Below are positions 10,692 to 21,198 of a stretch of 64,000 bases of DNA, in pieces. The translations under genes and the position numbers were made by a program. The notes under the pieces were generated by a model. That model was not told the origin of the DNA. It did not search any database and saw only the letters and a program-made list of their open reading frames with translations. The stretch's first letter is position 1. Every line of letters begins with the position of its first letter. This DNA is from Candidatus Poribacteria bacterium (lineage in GTDB: Bacteria > Poribacteria > WGA-4E > WGA-3G): contig JAJDWI010000077.1 of NCBI GenBank assembly GCA_022825665.1, positions 1 to 64,000 on the forward strand. Direction: 5' to 3'.

Positions 10692-10719
10692 AAAAAGCGA
10701 TGGCTATAGAAACCATCGC
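10692..10719 (-). terminator. Intrinsic terminator downstream of tRNA-Leu
   Basis: GCGATGG/CCATCGC 7-bp stem followed on the minus strand by TTTTT. Confidence 0.7.
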
Positions 10720-10723
10720 AGAA

Positions 10724-10808
10724 TGCCGGAGGTCGGACTCGAACCGACATGGACCTAGGGTCCGCTGGATTTTGAGTCCAGTGCGTCTACCGATTTCACC
10801 ACTCCGGC
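10724..10808 (-). tRNA. tRNA-Leu (CAA)
   Basis: GCCGGAGTGGTGAAATCGGTAGACGC...CTGGA-CTCAAAA-TCCAG...GGTTCGAGTCC...CTCCGGCA; long variable arm. Confidence 0.93.
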
Positions 10809-10884
10809 TAAATCATCAGTAATTGAATAAATCTCATAGTATCCCGTTTAATATAACATATTTAGGGAGAAATGTCAAAAAATT

Positions 10885-11733
10885 ATGGCTCAACAAAGAA
10901 AAGGTCTTGCATCAGAAAGCATCTTTCGACGAATTACAAACGCTGTGTTGGGGTTTCTGTCTTTATTACGCGAGAAGGAAACATGGCAGGCTCTCACACG
11001 ATGGTGTCTATGGCGGGTTATACCAAAACGCAGAGGCATCCTAAAATTGATACGAGAACTGAATCCTCTTGTTGAAAATGCACCACCCGAAATGCATTCA
11101 TTAAGAGATGAAGTGTTTTCAAAATGTTGTCTTGAACTCAAACAACAAGACCAAAAAATTCTTTTAGATATACTCAACCATGTTGAACATCCAATTGGCT
11201 ACGAACAAATCTTTTTCACAGCCCTATATCCAATCTTAATCAAACGTGATCTTGAGGCGATTCCAATCCATACTGAAGAACATCATCAACTCCATGTGGA
11301 AATCGGATATCTTGGACACAACGAAGATTACTTTTTCTTTGTATTTGAGATAGACAGTGAAAGACGTATGTCACTAAAAACTCCACTTAATGTCAGGGAA
11401 GATCAGCGCGATGACAAACGCTTTGCTATCTATACACTCGGATGTGCAGGACTCGTTGAAACCGACTTCGCTGCTTATGCGGAACAGTGGCTGCTAAACA
11501 CACCACGTTTATCAATTGCACTGCCACTACTCGCAACCGCCTATGCGGAACAGTGGATACTCAATACACGAATTTACTTCTCGCACATATTAAATGATTT
11601 GAAGAAAAGAAATTATAAAGTCACAGCAGAGGCAATACCTGATTTTGAACGGGCGAGGTTGTCAATTTTACGCCATCTCTCCCAGCTCCGGTTAGAAAGA
11701 CGTCAATTTCAGTCCTCACGCCGAAATCGCTAA
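10885..11733 (+). CDS. Hypothetical protein with an internal AYAEQWxLNT duplication
   Basis: 282-aa ORF; 3' end overlaps the convergent M24 gene by 113 nt. Confidence 0.6.
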   Translation: MAQQRKGLASESIFRRITNAVLGFLSLLREKETWQALTRWCLWRVIPKRRGILKLIRELNPLVENAPPEMHSLRDEVFSKCCLELKQQDQKILLDILNHVEHPIGYEQIFFTALYPILIKRDLEAIPIHTEEHHQLHVEIGYLGHNEDYFFFVFEIDSERRMSLKTPLNVREDQRDDKRFAIYTLGCAGLVETDFAAYAEQWLLNTPRLSIALPLLATAYAEQWILNTRIYFSHILNDLKKRNYKVTAEAIPDFERARLSILRHLSQLRLERRQFQSSRRNR

Positions 11734-12811
11734 GATAGATACCCGGTTCAATAGAAAAACAGATACCCTCAATCAGTACACGTTCATCTTGAGTCTCAAG
11801 ATTATCTAAATTAACACCGTTGCCATGAATTACGGTGCCGATGTTGTGTCCTGTACGATGTATAAAATAATCTCCATAGCCTTTATCGGTTATATATCCA
11901 CGTACACAATCATCAACAGCATAACCGGGGATCGGTTCATTCGCGTCCCATTTCTCACGGATGAACGCAACTGCTCTATCACGTGCCTCTCTGACTATAT
12001 CAAATATTTCAATATAACGATCAGGAACTGTTGTACCAGCATAAGCTACCCAAGTGGTATCAGCGAAAACCGCATCAGGTTCTATCTGCTTTGCCCAGAG
12101 ATCAATTAGAATAAAGTCACCTGTTTTTATTTCTGATGAATCGGAAACAGATGGCGCGTAATGTGGATTACCGCTGTTAGCATTAACAGCAACAATTGGA
12201 GGATGATCTGTAATTAAACCATTCACATCAAACTGGTTGAGAATCTGTTGTTGAACATCATATTCGGTGATTGTTCTACCTGACTTTAGTTGGTCGCCAA
12301 TCCAAGCGAAAGCATAGTCTTTTGCTTGCAGCACTTGTTGTGCAGACTTTAGGTGTCCCTCATACTGTGTTTCGGTCAACCGAGCTTCCACATATTGTGC
12401 AAGCTCACCAGATGAACTAATTTCCACACCGAAACTACGCACCCACTCTAATGTCCCTGCATCAACGCGTGAGATATAAGGAATCGATCCATTAGGCGAA
12501 TACTCCATCGCAACCGACTTCACACCAGCAAGGATTTTAGGCATCTCTTCGTTGAGTTCCTGCCAACCCGCATATAAAGAGACACTCCCAGGAACATCCG
12601 TGAAGTTTGATGTTTCTATGCGATGAATTAGCCAACTCGGTTCTCCTTGTGCAGGTATCAAGCAGAACCAACGTCTCGTAATATGTGCATCCGATAAGCC
12701 CGCAACTTTTTGAGAAATCGGGTTGATACCCCGAAAATCATAGAGCAACCAAGCATCAAGATTTAATGTTGATAAAACATTTTGGATTTCTGATAAATTC
12801 ATAACAATCAT
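11621..12811 (-). CDS. M24-family metallopeptidase (Xaa-Pro aminopeptidase-like)
   Basis: HRTGHNIGTVIHGNG, FSIEPGIYL, GVRTEIDVF. Confidence 0.9.
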   Translation of the reverse strand: MIVMNLSEIQNVLSTLNLDAWLLYDFRGINPISQKVAGLSDAHITRRWFCLIPAQGEPSWLIHRIETSNFTDVPGSVSLYAGWQELNEEMPKILAGVKSVAMEYSPNGSIPYISRVDAGTLEWVRSFGVEISSSGELAQYVEARLTETQYEGHLKSAQQVLQAKDYAFAWIGDQLKSGRTITEYDVQQQILNQFDVNGLITDHPPIVAVNANSGNPHYAPSVSDSSEIKTGDFILIDLWAKQIEPDAVFADTTWVAYAGTTVPDRYIEIFDIVREARDRAVAFIREKWDANEPIPGYAVDDCVRGYITDKGYGDYFIHRTGHNIGTVIHGNGVNLDNLETQDERVLIEGICFSIEPGIYLSDFGVRTEIDVFLTGAGRDGVKLTTSPVQNQVLPLL

Positions 12812-12895
12812 AGTAACAAAAACAGGCTACATTGTCAAAGGATATTTGTAACACGAATTGAAACCTGAAATAAACACTGTATACTAAATCAATTA

Positions 12896-13213
12896 TTGAA
12901 TGAGGAAATGACTATGAATATTAATTTTGGCGGATTAAATATTCCAGGTCTTATGAATATTGGAATGATCTGGATAATCTCTTTCTGGATTCTGACTGCA
13001 ATAGTACACCTTACCTTTGCTGCAGCTGTATTCAAAGATGCACAACGTATTAGAAATCGACTTTTTGTTTTACCGGGAGTATGGTATATAGCAACACTTC
13101 TTGGTGGTGTATTTGTCGCAGCAGTATATTGGGTTATGCATCACTCAAGCCTAAATCCATCAAATACAAACACAAATACTACTACAGAAACGGATAATAA
13201 TACGATTTTGTAG
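12896..13213 (+). CDS. Small membrane protein
   Basis: 105-aa ORF with two hydrophobic segments. Confidence 0.5.
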   Translation: MNEEMTMNINFGGLNIPGLMNIGMIWIISFWILTAIVHLTFAAAVFKDAQRIRNRLFVLPGVWYIATLLGGVFVAAVYWVMHHSSLNPSNTNTNTTTETDNNTIL

Positions 13214-13254
13214 GCTGCAATTACTCGTCATAACGATTTACACCATATATAAGC

Positions 13255-13284
13255 AAACCCGTAACATAATAATGTTACGGGTTT
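13255..13284. terminator. Convergent-gene stem-loop AAACCCGTAACAT-AATA-ATGTTACGGGTTT
   Basis: 13-bp perfect stem between convergent genes. Confidence 0.75.
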
Positions 13285-13314
13285 GAGATTTATCAGTAAA
13301 GAAGAATGTTATCA

Positions 13315-14166
13315 TTATTGTGACTTCAAATTTCCCCATGTAGTTGCCAATTTCCCGTTCGGATCTACAGCGAAGAATGCAGAATTCTCACCAAGATAAT
13401 TAAGCACATTCATCGTGAGTTTTCTCAGATTATCGCTTTCTGGGGACTTTGTATCAGTGTAGACACCATTATGATGTCCAAGCGTGATGATTTTACCGTC
13501 TTCCACCTCATATTCAACAAAAGGACGTTCACCGCCACCTGCACCACCTCCTCGAGTTTTTGTACCAAGTATGTTGCCAGCTGGAGGATTCGCTTTAAAA
13601 TTAATGAAATCTGCAGTAAAACCTGCTTGATCCATGCTGGTGAGGAAGATCGGTTTGCCGGAATCAAGTCCTTTATAAACAGGATGGTTTTTGAAATCAT
13701 CTGTTGGTTTTATACCAATTTCAGGAGGACCTTTACCAAGTGGTTGAAAGACTCTTACATTTCCTTCATCAACACCTATGTCTACAACATAACGAAGACC
13801 AAGTGCTGAAAGAAATATAGCACCCCCTGCTTCCAAATAGTTAAGAATAGACTTTTTGGTTGCATCCGTAAGAAATGGTGCTGGTAACTGATTCGTTTCT
13901 GTATAAAAAAGTCATAACACAGCATAATCATCTAATTTCTTAGTAGTACCTCCATCAGTTTTGAAAGTACCATTATCGTTTGCTATAAGTATTGTAGACT
14001 GATAATTATCCTCTGCCCAGTTGTAGGCAGCCTCTTCAACTTCACCGAGATTGTTGCTTCCTGCCAATAGTCCAACGGTTACATCTATTGAGTACGCTGG
14101 CAATATGGCAACCATTAAAAAAAGCAGGATTAGATATAAGCATTGAAATGTTACCGATTGTTTCAT
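13315..14166 (-). pseudogene. Secreted protein interrupted by in-frame TGA (13912-13914); ends with KLATTWGNLKSQ
   Basis: ORFs 13912..14244 and 13315..13836 are in the same frame; translation DDYAVL*LFYTETNQLPAPFLTDATKKSILNYLEAGGAIFL; signal peptide MKQSVTFQCLYLILLFLMVAILPAYS. Confidence 0.7.
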
Positions 14167-14312
14167 GATTTCCATCTCCTTCATCAGTTTTTTATATAGT
14201 AACATTAAGTAAGTGTATCTGTCCATATAAACGGTTATGTCCAAAATTCAACATTGAAAAACGAAAATAGGATATAATCAAACAAGAATAAATTTTTTAC
14301 CTGCATTTTCAC

Positions 14313-15362
14313 ATGAGGAGAACATTTATGTATAACGCAGATAAACATTTTGAAACCCTATATTCAACCGTACCAAGGAAGTATGAATTCAAAGCAACTA
14401 CACGTGAAGGTTTCGTATCATGGCAAGCCAACTTTCGTCCTGAATTACGGGAGATACTCGGTTTAGACAATATGGAATCTGACCTCGCTGGATATGTCCC
14501 AAAGGCAGAACAATTAGATACATTAGATATGGATGATCATATTCGAGAAAGTTGGTATCTATCGGTAGAACCGACAGTGCCATTGCCGTTCTATCTGTTA
14601 AAGCCAAAGACGATTGAAGAAAAACTACCTTTGATACTTACACCACACGGACATAATCATCCGCATATCTATGCAGGAATAGCGCACTCTGAAAAAGAAG
14701 AACAGGAAATGTTGGAAGGTGAACGCGATATCGCACGTCAGGCTGTCGTTGAGGAAGGATATATCGCAATTGCTCCAACAACGCGCGCCTTCGGTGAAAC
14801 ACGCACAGATGCAGATAGAAATAACAATAACACACATTCATGTCGACATCAATTGGTGCATGATATACTTGTTGGACGTACCCCAATTGGTGAGAGAGTC
14901 TGGGATATGTCACGCCTCATTGATTGGGCTATTGACATGCTTCCGATAGATTCAGAACGGATTGCAATCACCGGTAATTCTGGAGGAGGAACTGTTTCTC
15001 TTTTCGCCGCAGCGTGTGAAACGCGTATTGCTGTTGCAGTGCCCAGTTGTTACTTCTGCACATTTGAAGGTAGTATCGGTACAATCCGTCATTGTGATTG
15101 TAATTATGTTCCAGGAGTAATGCGATTAGGTGAAATGTATGATGTTGCTGGGTTGATCGCGCCCCGTCCATTTTGTGCTATTTCTGGCAGAGATGATCCG
15201 ATCTTCCCAATTGACCATGTAAAATTCGCCTATGAACAACTAAAGGAAATCTACACAGTAGCAGGCGTTGCGGATAGATGTGAGTTATTTATCGGGGATG
15301 GAGGACATCGGTATTACAAAGCAGGGGCATGGCAATTTGTAAAGCGGTTTTTTGCTGAATAA
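14313..15362 (+). CDS. Alpha/beta hydrolase (acetyl xylan esterase / dienelactone hydrolase-like)
   Basis: GNSGGG nucleophile elbow; C-terminal GDGGHRYY. Confidence 0.8.
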   Translation: MRRTFMYNADKHFETLYSTVPRKYEFKATTREGFVSWQANFRPELREILGLDNMESDLAGYVPKAEQLDTLDMDDHIRESWYLSVEPTVPLPFYLLKPKTIEEKLPLILTPHGHNHPHIYAGIAHSEKEEQEMLEGERDIARQAVVEEGYIAIAPTTRAFGETRTDADRNNNNTHSCRHQLVHDILVGRTPIGERVWDMSRLIDWAIDMLPIDSERIAITGNSGGGTVSLFAAACETRIAVAVPSCYFCTFEGSIGTIRHCDCNYVPGVMRLGEMYDVAGLIAPRPFCAISGRDDPIFPIDHVKFAYEQLKEIYTVAGVADRCELFIGDGGHRYYKAGAWQFVKRFFAE

Positions 15363-15374
15363 ATAGATACAATC

Positions 15375-16790
15375 TCATCCTTTTATGATTGCCCATATTG
15401 TTATCAAGATGATCTTTATGTCTAAAGCAATTGACCAATTTTCAATATAATAGCGGTCAAAATTCACACGATCTTCAAGGGATGTATTCCCACGAAAACC
15501 GTTGACTTGTGCCCAACCTGTCATACCTGATTTGACACGTTGTCGAGTAAGATAATTTGGTATCGATTCTTGGAATGTCTCAATTAGACCTGACATTTCT
15601 GGACGCGGTCCTACAAGACTCATATCTCCTTTAAGGACATTGAGAAATTGTGGGAGTTCGTCCAGACTCCAACGTCGTAAAAACTTACCGAGATTAGTCT
15701 GTCGTGGATCATCATTCTTCGCCCACACATGTCCTAAATTGTCTTCCGCATCAACACGCATAGAACGAAATTTATAGATGTTGAAACGTTTTCCTGCTCT
15801 ACCAACACGTTCTTGGCGGAATATCGCTTTTCCAGGGGAAGTTAGTCGGATAACTGCTGCAATTACTAACATGAGAGGACTTAACACAATCAATGCTACT
15901 AAACTAAAAACGATGTCTAACAGACGTTTAATGATTCCACTCACACCCTGCATTGGTGTCTCACGAAGTTGTAATACAGGATGTCCTTGAAAAAAAGTTA
16001 CTGCAGTTCCTCCAATGATAAATTCGGAGAGTTCGTGTAACACATTGATCTGAACAGGAATACCTTCACATGTCTGTAGTATCTGTAATATTACCTCATT
16101 TGACACCTTTGGAGAAACGATGAACAACGTGTCAATACGGTATTCTTGCACAATCTCAAGTATCTGATCACTCCTGCCGAGATATTGAACATGAGAATCT
16201 TCTCCAAGATAAATCTCATTATCTGTTATTTCATCAATCAGACCTACGAATTTATATCCACTATTTGGTCTTTCATTTATGTCATCAATAAACGTAGCAC
16301 TACGTTCATCATAGCCTACAAGTGCTACACGACTCACGCCAACTCCCTGCTCATGTATAGCTTGACGAAAACGTTGAAGCACAAGCCTAACAAAAAACAG
16401 AAAAACAAGACTCATACCTGTGGCAAGCAACATTACCCAACGCGAATAATCAACGTGATGATAGACAAAAAAGAGTACAGCTAATGTCCCAATCAGCGCA
16501 ATACAAGCAGTTTTGCAGAGTTTCCAGAATGACGATAACCAAACATTGTTTTCCTGACTATAGAGTTTAAATCCTTTCAATGTCACCAACCAGATAATTG
16601 CTGTAACAGGAATTAATCGGATATAGTTCTCAAAGGGAGGTGTGCTACCTTTATGTAATGCTAACGCATCAAGCCAACCAGATTCAAACCGCATCCAATA
16701 TGCAATGACAATCGAAGTGGCAATGAAACAGATGTCAGATAATACTGTAAATAATATTAGCAGATGATCGAGTGTCTTTTTACTCATCAA
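15375..16790 (-). CDS. Polyprenyl glycosylphosphotransferase (undecaprenyl-phosphate sugar transferase)
   Basis: [43 protein letters not shown]. Confidence 0.93.
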   Translation of the reverse strand: MMSKKTLDHLLILFTVLSDICFIATSIVIAYWMRFESGWLDALALHKGSTPPFENYIRLIPVTAIIWLVTLKGFKLYSQENNVWLSSFWKLCKTACIALIGTLAVLFFVYHHVDYSRWVMLLATGMSLVFLFFVRLVLQRFRQAIHEQGVGVSRVALVGYDERSATFIDDINERPNSGYKFVGLIDEITDNEIYLGEDSHVQYLGRSDQILEIVQEYRIDTLFIVSPKVSNEVILQILQTCEGIPVQINVLHELSEFIIGGTAVTFFQGHPVLQLRETPMQGVSGIIKRLLDIVFSLVALIVLSPLMLVIAAVIRLTSPGKAIFRQERVGRAGKRFNIYKFRSMRVDAEDNLGHVWAKNDDPRQTNLGKFLRRWSLDELPQFLNVLKGDMSLVGPRPEMSGLIETFQESIPNYLTRQRVKSGMTGWAQVNGFRGNTSLEDRVNFDRYYIENWSIALDIKIILITIWAIIKG

Positions 16791-17000
16791 TGAATTTCTA
16801 AGGTTTTATAATTTGTTTGCCAATACCGGACTTTTAGCACGTAGTTAGTAGATTATTTATTATACCTTGTTTAATTGTAGATTTCAACATAACTGTTATA
16901 CCAACAAACACCTTCTAATATGTCAAGATTGACATGAAACTTTACTGAATAATTGCTGATAATATGTTATTCTAATTCTATATTTTAGGAGGAGAAACAC

Positions 17001-18092
17001 ATGACAGATAAATTGAAGGTAGGGATAGTTGGTGCACACAGAGGGAGTTCATACTTTCAACCGTTGAGTACAATAGCAGAAACTGAAGTAACAGCGGTAT
17101 GCGACATAAATCAAGCAACACTTGAGAACGTGGCTGAAAGGTTCAATGTTCCACAACGTTTCACCAATTACACTGATATGTTAGATTCTGTAGACATTGT
17201 TGTGCTTGCAACACCTGAAAATCTCCATGTCCCTCAGTCAATAGAAGCATTGGAAGCAGGAAAACATGTCATAAGTGAAGTTACTGCTGCGGTCAAATTA
17301 GAAGAATGCTATGACTTAGTCCGTGCTGTGAGGAATTCTTCTGCAAAATATACGATGGCAGAAAATACATGCTATTCTAAGCACAATGTATTGATTCGCA
17401 GTATCGTAGAAGAAGGTTTATTTGGGGATGTATATTTTGGAGAAGGAGAGTATCTCCACAACATAAAGTCACTACATCACGATGCAAGTGGAAATCCGAC
17501 GTGGCGTTATTATTGGCAGGTAGGAATTAACCGATGCAATTATGCGACACATAGTCTCGGTCCTGTGCTACAGTGGTTCGGTGAACGCGTGGTAAGTGTC
17601 TGCTGTCTTGGAACAGGTACACACACCGATCCTGAGCATGCGATGGAAGATACTGTGATGATGCTTTGCAAGACTGAGGGTGGAGGCTTAATCAAGATTC
17701 GTATAGATATGCTCTCAAATCGTCCAGCGAATTCCTATTTTAGTCTTCAAGGCACAAAGGGGTGTTATGAGAGTTCTCGCGGATTCGGTGGTCAATCAAA
17801 GATATGGCTGAGCGAGTTTGAAGGAGGCGAACAGTGGAAACAACTTACAGAAGTTGAGGGTGATTTCTTACCGGAACGGTGGAAAAATCCACCTGCTGAG
17901 GCTGTGAATGTTGGTGATCTTGGGGAGTATTTCAAAGTGCGTGATTTTATTGATAGTATCATTAATGATACTACACCACCGATTGATGTATATACCGCAA
18001 TGGATTTCACAGTACCAGGTTTGGTTTCAGAGGAATCTATAACTAATGGAGGCACTCCGGTAGAAGTTCCAGATTTTCGTGAAATTGAGTAA
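17001..18092 (+). CDS. Gfo/Idh/MocA-family oxidoreductase
   Basis: N-terminal Rossmann fold, VVLATPENLHVPQSIEALEAGKHVISE. Confidence 0.9.
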   Translation: MTDKLKVGIVGAHRGSSYFQPLSTIAETEVTAVCDINQATLENVAERFNVPQRFTNYTDMLDSVDIVVLATPENLHVPQSIEALEAGKHVISEVTAAVKLEECYDLVRAVRNSSAKYTMAENTCYSKHNVLIRSIVEEGLFGDVYFGEGEYLHNIKSLHHDASGNPTWRYYWQVGINRCNYATHSLGPVLQWFGERVVSVCCLGTGTHTDPEHAMEDTVMMLCKTEGGGLIKIRIDMLSNRPANSYFSLQGTKGCYESSRGFGGQSKIWLSEFEGGEQWKQLTEVEGDFLPERWKNPPAEAVNVGDLGEYFKVRDFIDSIINDTTPPIDVYTAMDFTVPGLVSEESITNGGTPVEVPDFREIE

Positions 18093-18152
18093 TTATTGTC
18101 TATTGTTCCACAATATTAACTTCTGTCTGAACAAACAAGATCCTTGATAATA

Positions 18153-18929
18153 TTAAGTCTTATCTTTTTTAATCCTACTCCATGTAGTTGCAAGTTTACT
18201 TTGCGGTTTTACTGGATACGTTCCTCCATTTGGAATATTCTCTCCCTGAATTCTAATATCATCAAATACTGCTGCCGCGTTAGCTACATAAAATCCTGTT
18301 AATCCACCACTTCTTATCGGTTTAAGAACTTCTATACTAAACTCTCCGTTGTTTTCGCGATCAGACAAATTTCTTATTTTGAATTCAAGTTTGTCATTGC
18401 TAAGAACCGATGCAGAAAGTAGATACCAAGTATCAAATTTTAACTTAAAATCATAAACTTTCTTAGTCCATCCAATAAATGGATCCCCTTCTTCTTGAAG
18501 TTTTCCGGCTGTTGCCACAATCGATGCTTTTTGATCAAAATAATTAATCAAGAACATATACCGTTTATTTTCCTCAATTCTCGCGTGTAGAATCAGTCCT
18601 AACGAAGCAGTTTTTTTCTCATTTCCAACAAACTTTGCTTTACAAGATACAGAGTAATATTTCCAATTTAACTCTCCTGTCAAAAACATACTTTCCATAA
18701 AAAGTGCAAGAATTGATCCACGTACTTCTCCATCAACAACATTCCATTTCCCAATGTCAACATCCGGATTATGCTGCCAAGCTGCAAGGTTATAGACTTC
18801 CCAATTAGTGGTGTCCTTATTGGAGAAATCGTCTGCCCATGTTCCTGCTAAACTTTGATAAGAAAAAGATAGGACCAATAATGTAAGAATTACAGACTTG
18901 TAAAAATAGGACATAGTCCCTGTCCTCAT
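18153..18929 (-). CDS. Secreted LamG/DUF1080-like protein with C-terminal KLATTWSRIKKDKT
   Basis: Signal peptide, beta-rich domain, C-terminal motif. Confidence 0.65.
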   Translation of the reverse strand: MRTGTMSYFYKSVILTLLVLSFSYQSLAGTWADDFSNKDTTNWEVYNLAAWQHNPDVDIGKWNVVDGEVRGSILALFMESMFLTGELNWKYYSVSCKAKFVGNEKKTASLGLILHARIEENKRYMFLINYFDQKASIVATAGKLQEEGDPFIGWTKKVYDFKLKFDTWYLLSASVLSNDKLEFKIRNLSDRENNGEFSIEVLKPIRSGGLTGFYVANAAAVFDDIRIQGENIPNGGTYPVKPQSKLATTWSRIKKDKT

Positions 18930-18963
18930 TATATTTTATAGGTAAAATCAATGAATCTAAAGT

Positions 18964-19146
18964 CTATTGAGAATTATCATCTTCAACGGGTTTGAAGACG
19001 AGACCGCAGCTGCTGCAACGGTAACCGCTTTCTGGTTTGGACTCAACAACAGGAAAAAGCATACCACAACAGGTTGGACAAGGTTCGTCAATTTCCATTT
19101 CTGCTTGTTCCATTTCGCCGGAGCGATTTTCAAATTCTACGAGCAT
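18964..19146 (-). CDS. Small zinc-ribbon protein
   Basis: CPTCCG...CSSCG. Confidence 0.6.
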   Translation of the reverse strand: MLVEFENRSGEMEQAEMEIDEPCPTCCGMLFPVVESKPESGYRCSSCGLVFKPVEDDNSQ

Positions 19147-19149
19147 GTT

Positions 19150-19488
19150 TTAGTATCTCCTTAATGTTGTGTCAATCTCTGCTGCCCACTGGTCAATACC
19201 ACCAGTTAGGTTTGTTGTGTTGGTAAATCCATTTTGATGTAGGTATGCTGTAGCGTATAAACTACGTTGACCATGATGGCAATAGACGACTATTTCTTGG
19301 TCTGATGGAAGATTGTCAACATGTTGTGGTAGTGTGTTAAGTGGTACCAACTGTGCCCCTTCAAGATGTACAATGTCATATTCAGTTTCTTCACGTACAT
19401 CAAGCAAGAAAATCGACTCGTTTTCGTCAAGTTTCTTTTTTAACTCTTGCGGTGAGATTTCAGGGAGTGTATGTCTATTCTGCATCAT
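19150..19488 (-). CDS. Rhodanese-like domain protein
   Basis: LLDVREETEYDIVH, VVYCHHGQRS. Confidence 0.9.
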   Translation of the reverse strand: MMQNRHTLPEISPQELKKKLDENESIFLLDVREETEYDIVHLEGAQLVPLNTLPQHVDNLPSDQEIVVYCHHGQRSLYATAYLHQNGFTNTTNLTGGIDQWAAEIDTTLRRY

Positions 19489-19513
19489 TCAATTTTTCAT
19501 CAGCTTGTATTGT

Positions 19514-19927
19514 TTATACGGGTACGCATTTCGGACACGGACATGTTTCCCGTAGGACTTCAAACGGATATATACCTGTATTGTGTCCATCATTCCAACT
19601 GAATTGGAGTGCGTAACGACCAACCAATTGAATATCTACTGGTTGAATATCCTCTTGCACCTCAATTAACGATATATCTCCGTCGCCTTGTGGCGAGAAG
19701 AGTGAATGGACATCTTTTCCATCGTGTCGTATGATGGCACATTCAGCACATGGACACATTTGTCTTAAGTAACTGTATGGATACCAACTATCATGACCAT
19801 CTTTCCATTCTACCTGAAAGGCGTTATCATGCTTTTTAAGAAGTTTGGGACTTTTACTATCTGAAGTCATTCTCTCATTGTCCAACGACTGATTCAGTGG
19901 TTTTAAGCGTCTTGAAAATCCTTCCAA
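19514..19927 (-). CDS. DUF971 domain protein
   Basis: FQVEWKDGHDSWYPYSYLRQMCPCAEC. Confidence 0.8.
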   Translation of the reverse strand: MEGFSRRLKPLNQSLDNERMTSDSKSPKLLKKHDNAFQVEWKDGHDSWYPYSYLRQMCPCAECAIIRHDGKDVHSLFSPQGDGDISLIEVQEDIQPVDIQLVGRYALQFSWNDGHNTGIYPFEVLRETCPCPKCVPV

Positions 19928-20124
19928 TTGACTGGTAAAAATCGTCCTAATTCTTGATAGAGTTCCATGACAGCCTTAAATGCATCTTTAACATTATCCA
20001 ATGATTCATCCAACGTATCACCCTCGGTAACTAACTCAGGTAACAGAGGAGAAGTCACAGTATATCCACCTTCAGGTTGTGGTGTCAAAACAAGAGGTAT
20101 TTTGTATTCCATCAGAAATCTCAC
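19903..20124 (-). CDS. HicB-family antitoxin-like protein, no adjacent HicA seen
   Basis: PEGGYTVTSPLLPELVTEGDTLDESLDNVKDA. Confidence 0.75.
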   Translation of the reverse strand: MRFLMEYKIPLVLTPQPEGGYTVTSPLLPELVTEGDTLDESLDNVKDAFKAVMELYQELGRFLPVNWKDFQDA

Positions 20125-20130
20125 AAAATT

Positions 20131-20430
20131 TTAAAAAATCCCGAGTTCGTCCTTTGCGTCTTCACTCATCATTTCAGGTGTCCAACGCGGTGTCCAAACG
20201 ACACTGACGTTTACCTCTTCAACACCCTCCATTTGTTGCGTAACGTGCTGTGTCCCGTTTATAATCTGTCCACCAGCAGGACATCCAGGGCTTGTTAAGG
20301 TCATTGTAATGTCAACAGTTGTGTTATCAATCTCAACTTCGTAGATAAGTCCCATATCAACGATATTAATACCGATTTCAGGATCTATTATTTCTTTGAT
20401 AGCTTCAAATACAGATTCTTCTGTTACCAT
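20131..20430 (-). CDS. DUF59/MIP18-family Fe-S assembly protein (SufT-like)
   Basis: IIDPEIGINIVDMGLIYEVEI...TLTSPGCPAG. Confidence 0.88.
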   Translation of the reverse strand: MVTEESVFEAIKEIIDPEIGINIVDMGLIYEVEIDNTTVDITMTLTSPGCPAGGQIINGTQHVTQQMEGVEEVNVSVVWTPRWTPEMMSEDAKDELGIF

Positions 20431-20484
20431 TTATATTTCCTCCTACAGTAGACTATAGTATTTTATTCTAATGAAGTAGTGTGG

Positions 20485-20796
20485 TTAATCTATGCTAACA
20501 AATATTTCGTCGTCTTCAATTTTGACGGGAAAACATTCTATGTCTTCGACAGCTGGCATACAGAGTGCTTTTCCGGTTTTAACACAAAATCTTGCTCCGT
20601 GTCGTGGACACTCTATCTCGTCTCCATCTAAAAAACCTTCTCCTAAAGGACCGCCATCATGTGTGCAAACATCTTCCATAGCGTAAATCTCACCCTCTAT
20701 ATTAAAGAGTAGCACAGGAACAAAATCTACTTCAACAAGTTTTTTTGTGCCAGACGGCACTTCACTAATAGTTGAAACTTTATAGTATTCTGCCAT
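20485..20796 (-). CDS. Rieske-type [2Fe-2S] ferredoxin
   Basis: CTHDGGPL...CPRHGARF. Confidence 0.92.
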   Translation of the reverse strand: MAEYYKVSTISEVPSGTKKLVEVDFVPVLLFNIEGEIYAMEDVCTHDGGPLGEGFLDGDEIECPRHGARFCVKTGKALCMPAVEDIECFPVKIEDDEIFVSID

Positions 20797-20808
20797 TATA
20801 ATCCTTTC

Positions 20809-21198
20809 CTATTCATCTTCTTCACCGGGCCATCCTTTGATTCCATAAGCACCAGCCTTGAGTACCTTAAGAGCCAATAATGCACATTTTACGCGTACTG
20901 GACCTAACGGAATGCCGATCATATCCATAATATCATCTCTTGTAAGTTGTTTTACTTCTTCAAGAGATTTGCCTTGTATTTTTTCTGTCAACATGGAGGC
21001 AGCAGCTAAACTGATAGTGCAACCATGTCCACAGAAACGTACTTCTTTGATTGTATCACCATCCACAAGTAGGTCCATCCGAATCTTATCCCCACATAAC
21101 GGATTATCTTCTTCATGGGAAATATCAGGTTCAGGCAATGTACCATAATTGCTTGGATTTTCGTAATGGTCAAGGAGTTCTTCTTGGTATATGTTCAT
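20809..21198 (-). CDS. sufU: Fe-S scaffold SufU/NifU-N family
   Basis: YQEELLDHYENPSNYG, NPLCGDKI, GHGCTIS. Confidence 0.9.
   Translation of the reverse strand: MNIYQEELLDHYENPSNYGTLPEPDISHEEDNPLCGDKIRMDLLVDGDTIKEVRFCGHGCTISLAAASMLTEKIQGKSLEEVKQLTRDDIMDMIGIPLGPVRVKCALLALKVLKAGAYGIKGWPGEEDE

Noticed and set aside
10823-11075. Two short plus-strand ORFs near the start of the 282-aa gene
   Set aside because: Alternative frames of the same region; the 282-aa frame is much longer.
13912-13914. Selenocysteine interpretation of this TGA
   Set aside because: No downstream hairpin with an apical GU near +20, unlike selD and the UGSC gene; context suggests Trp.
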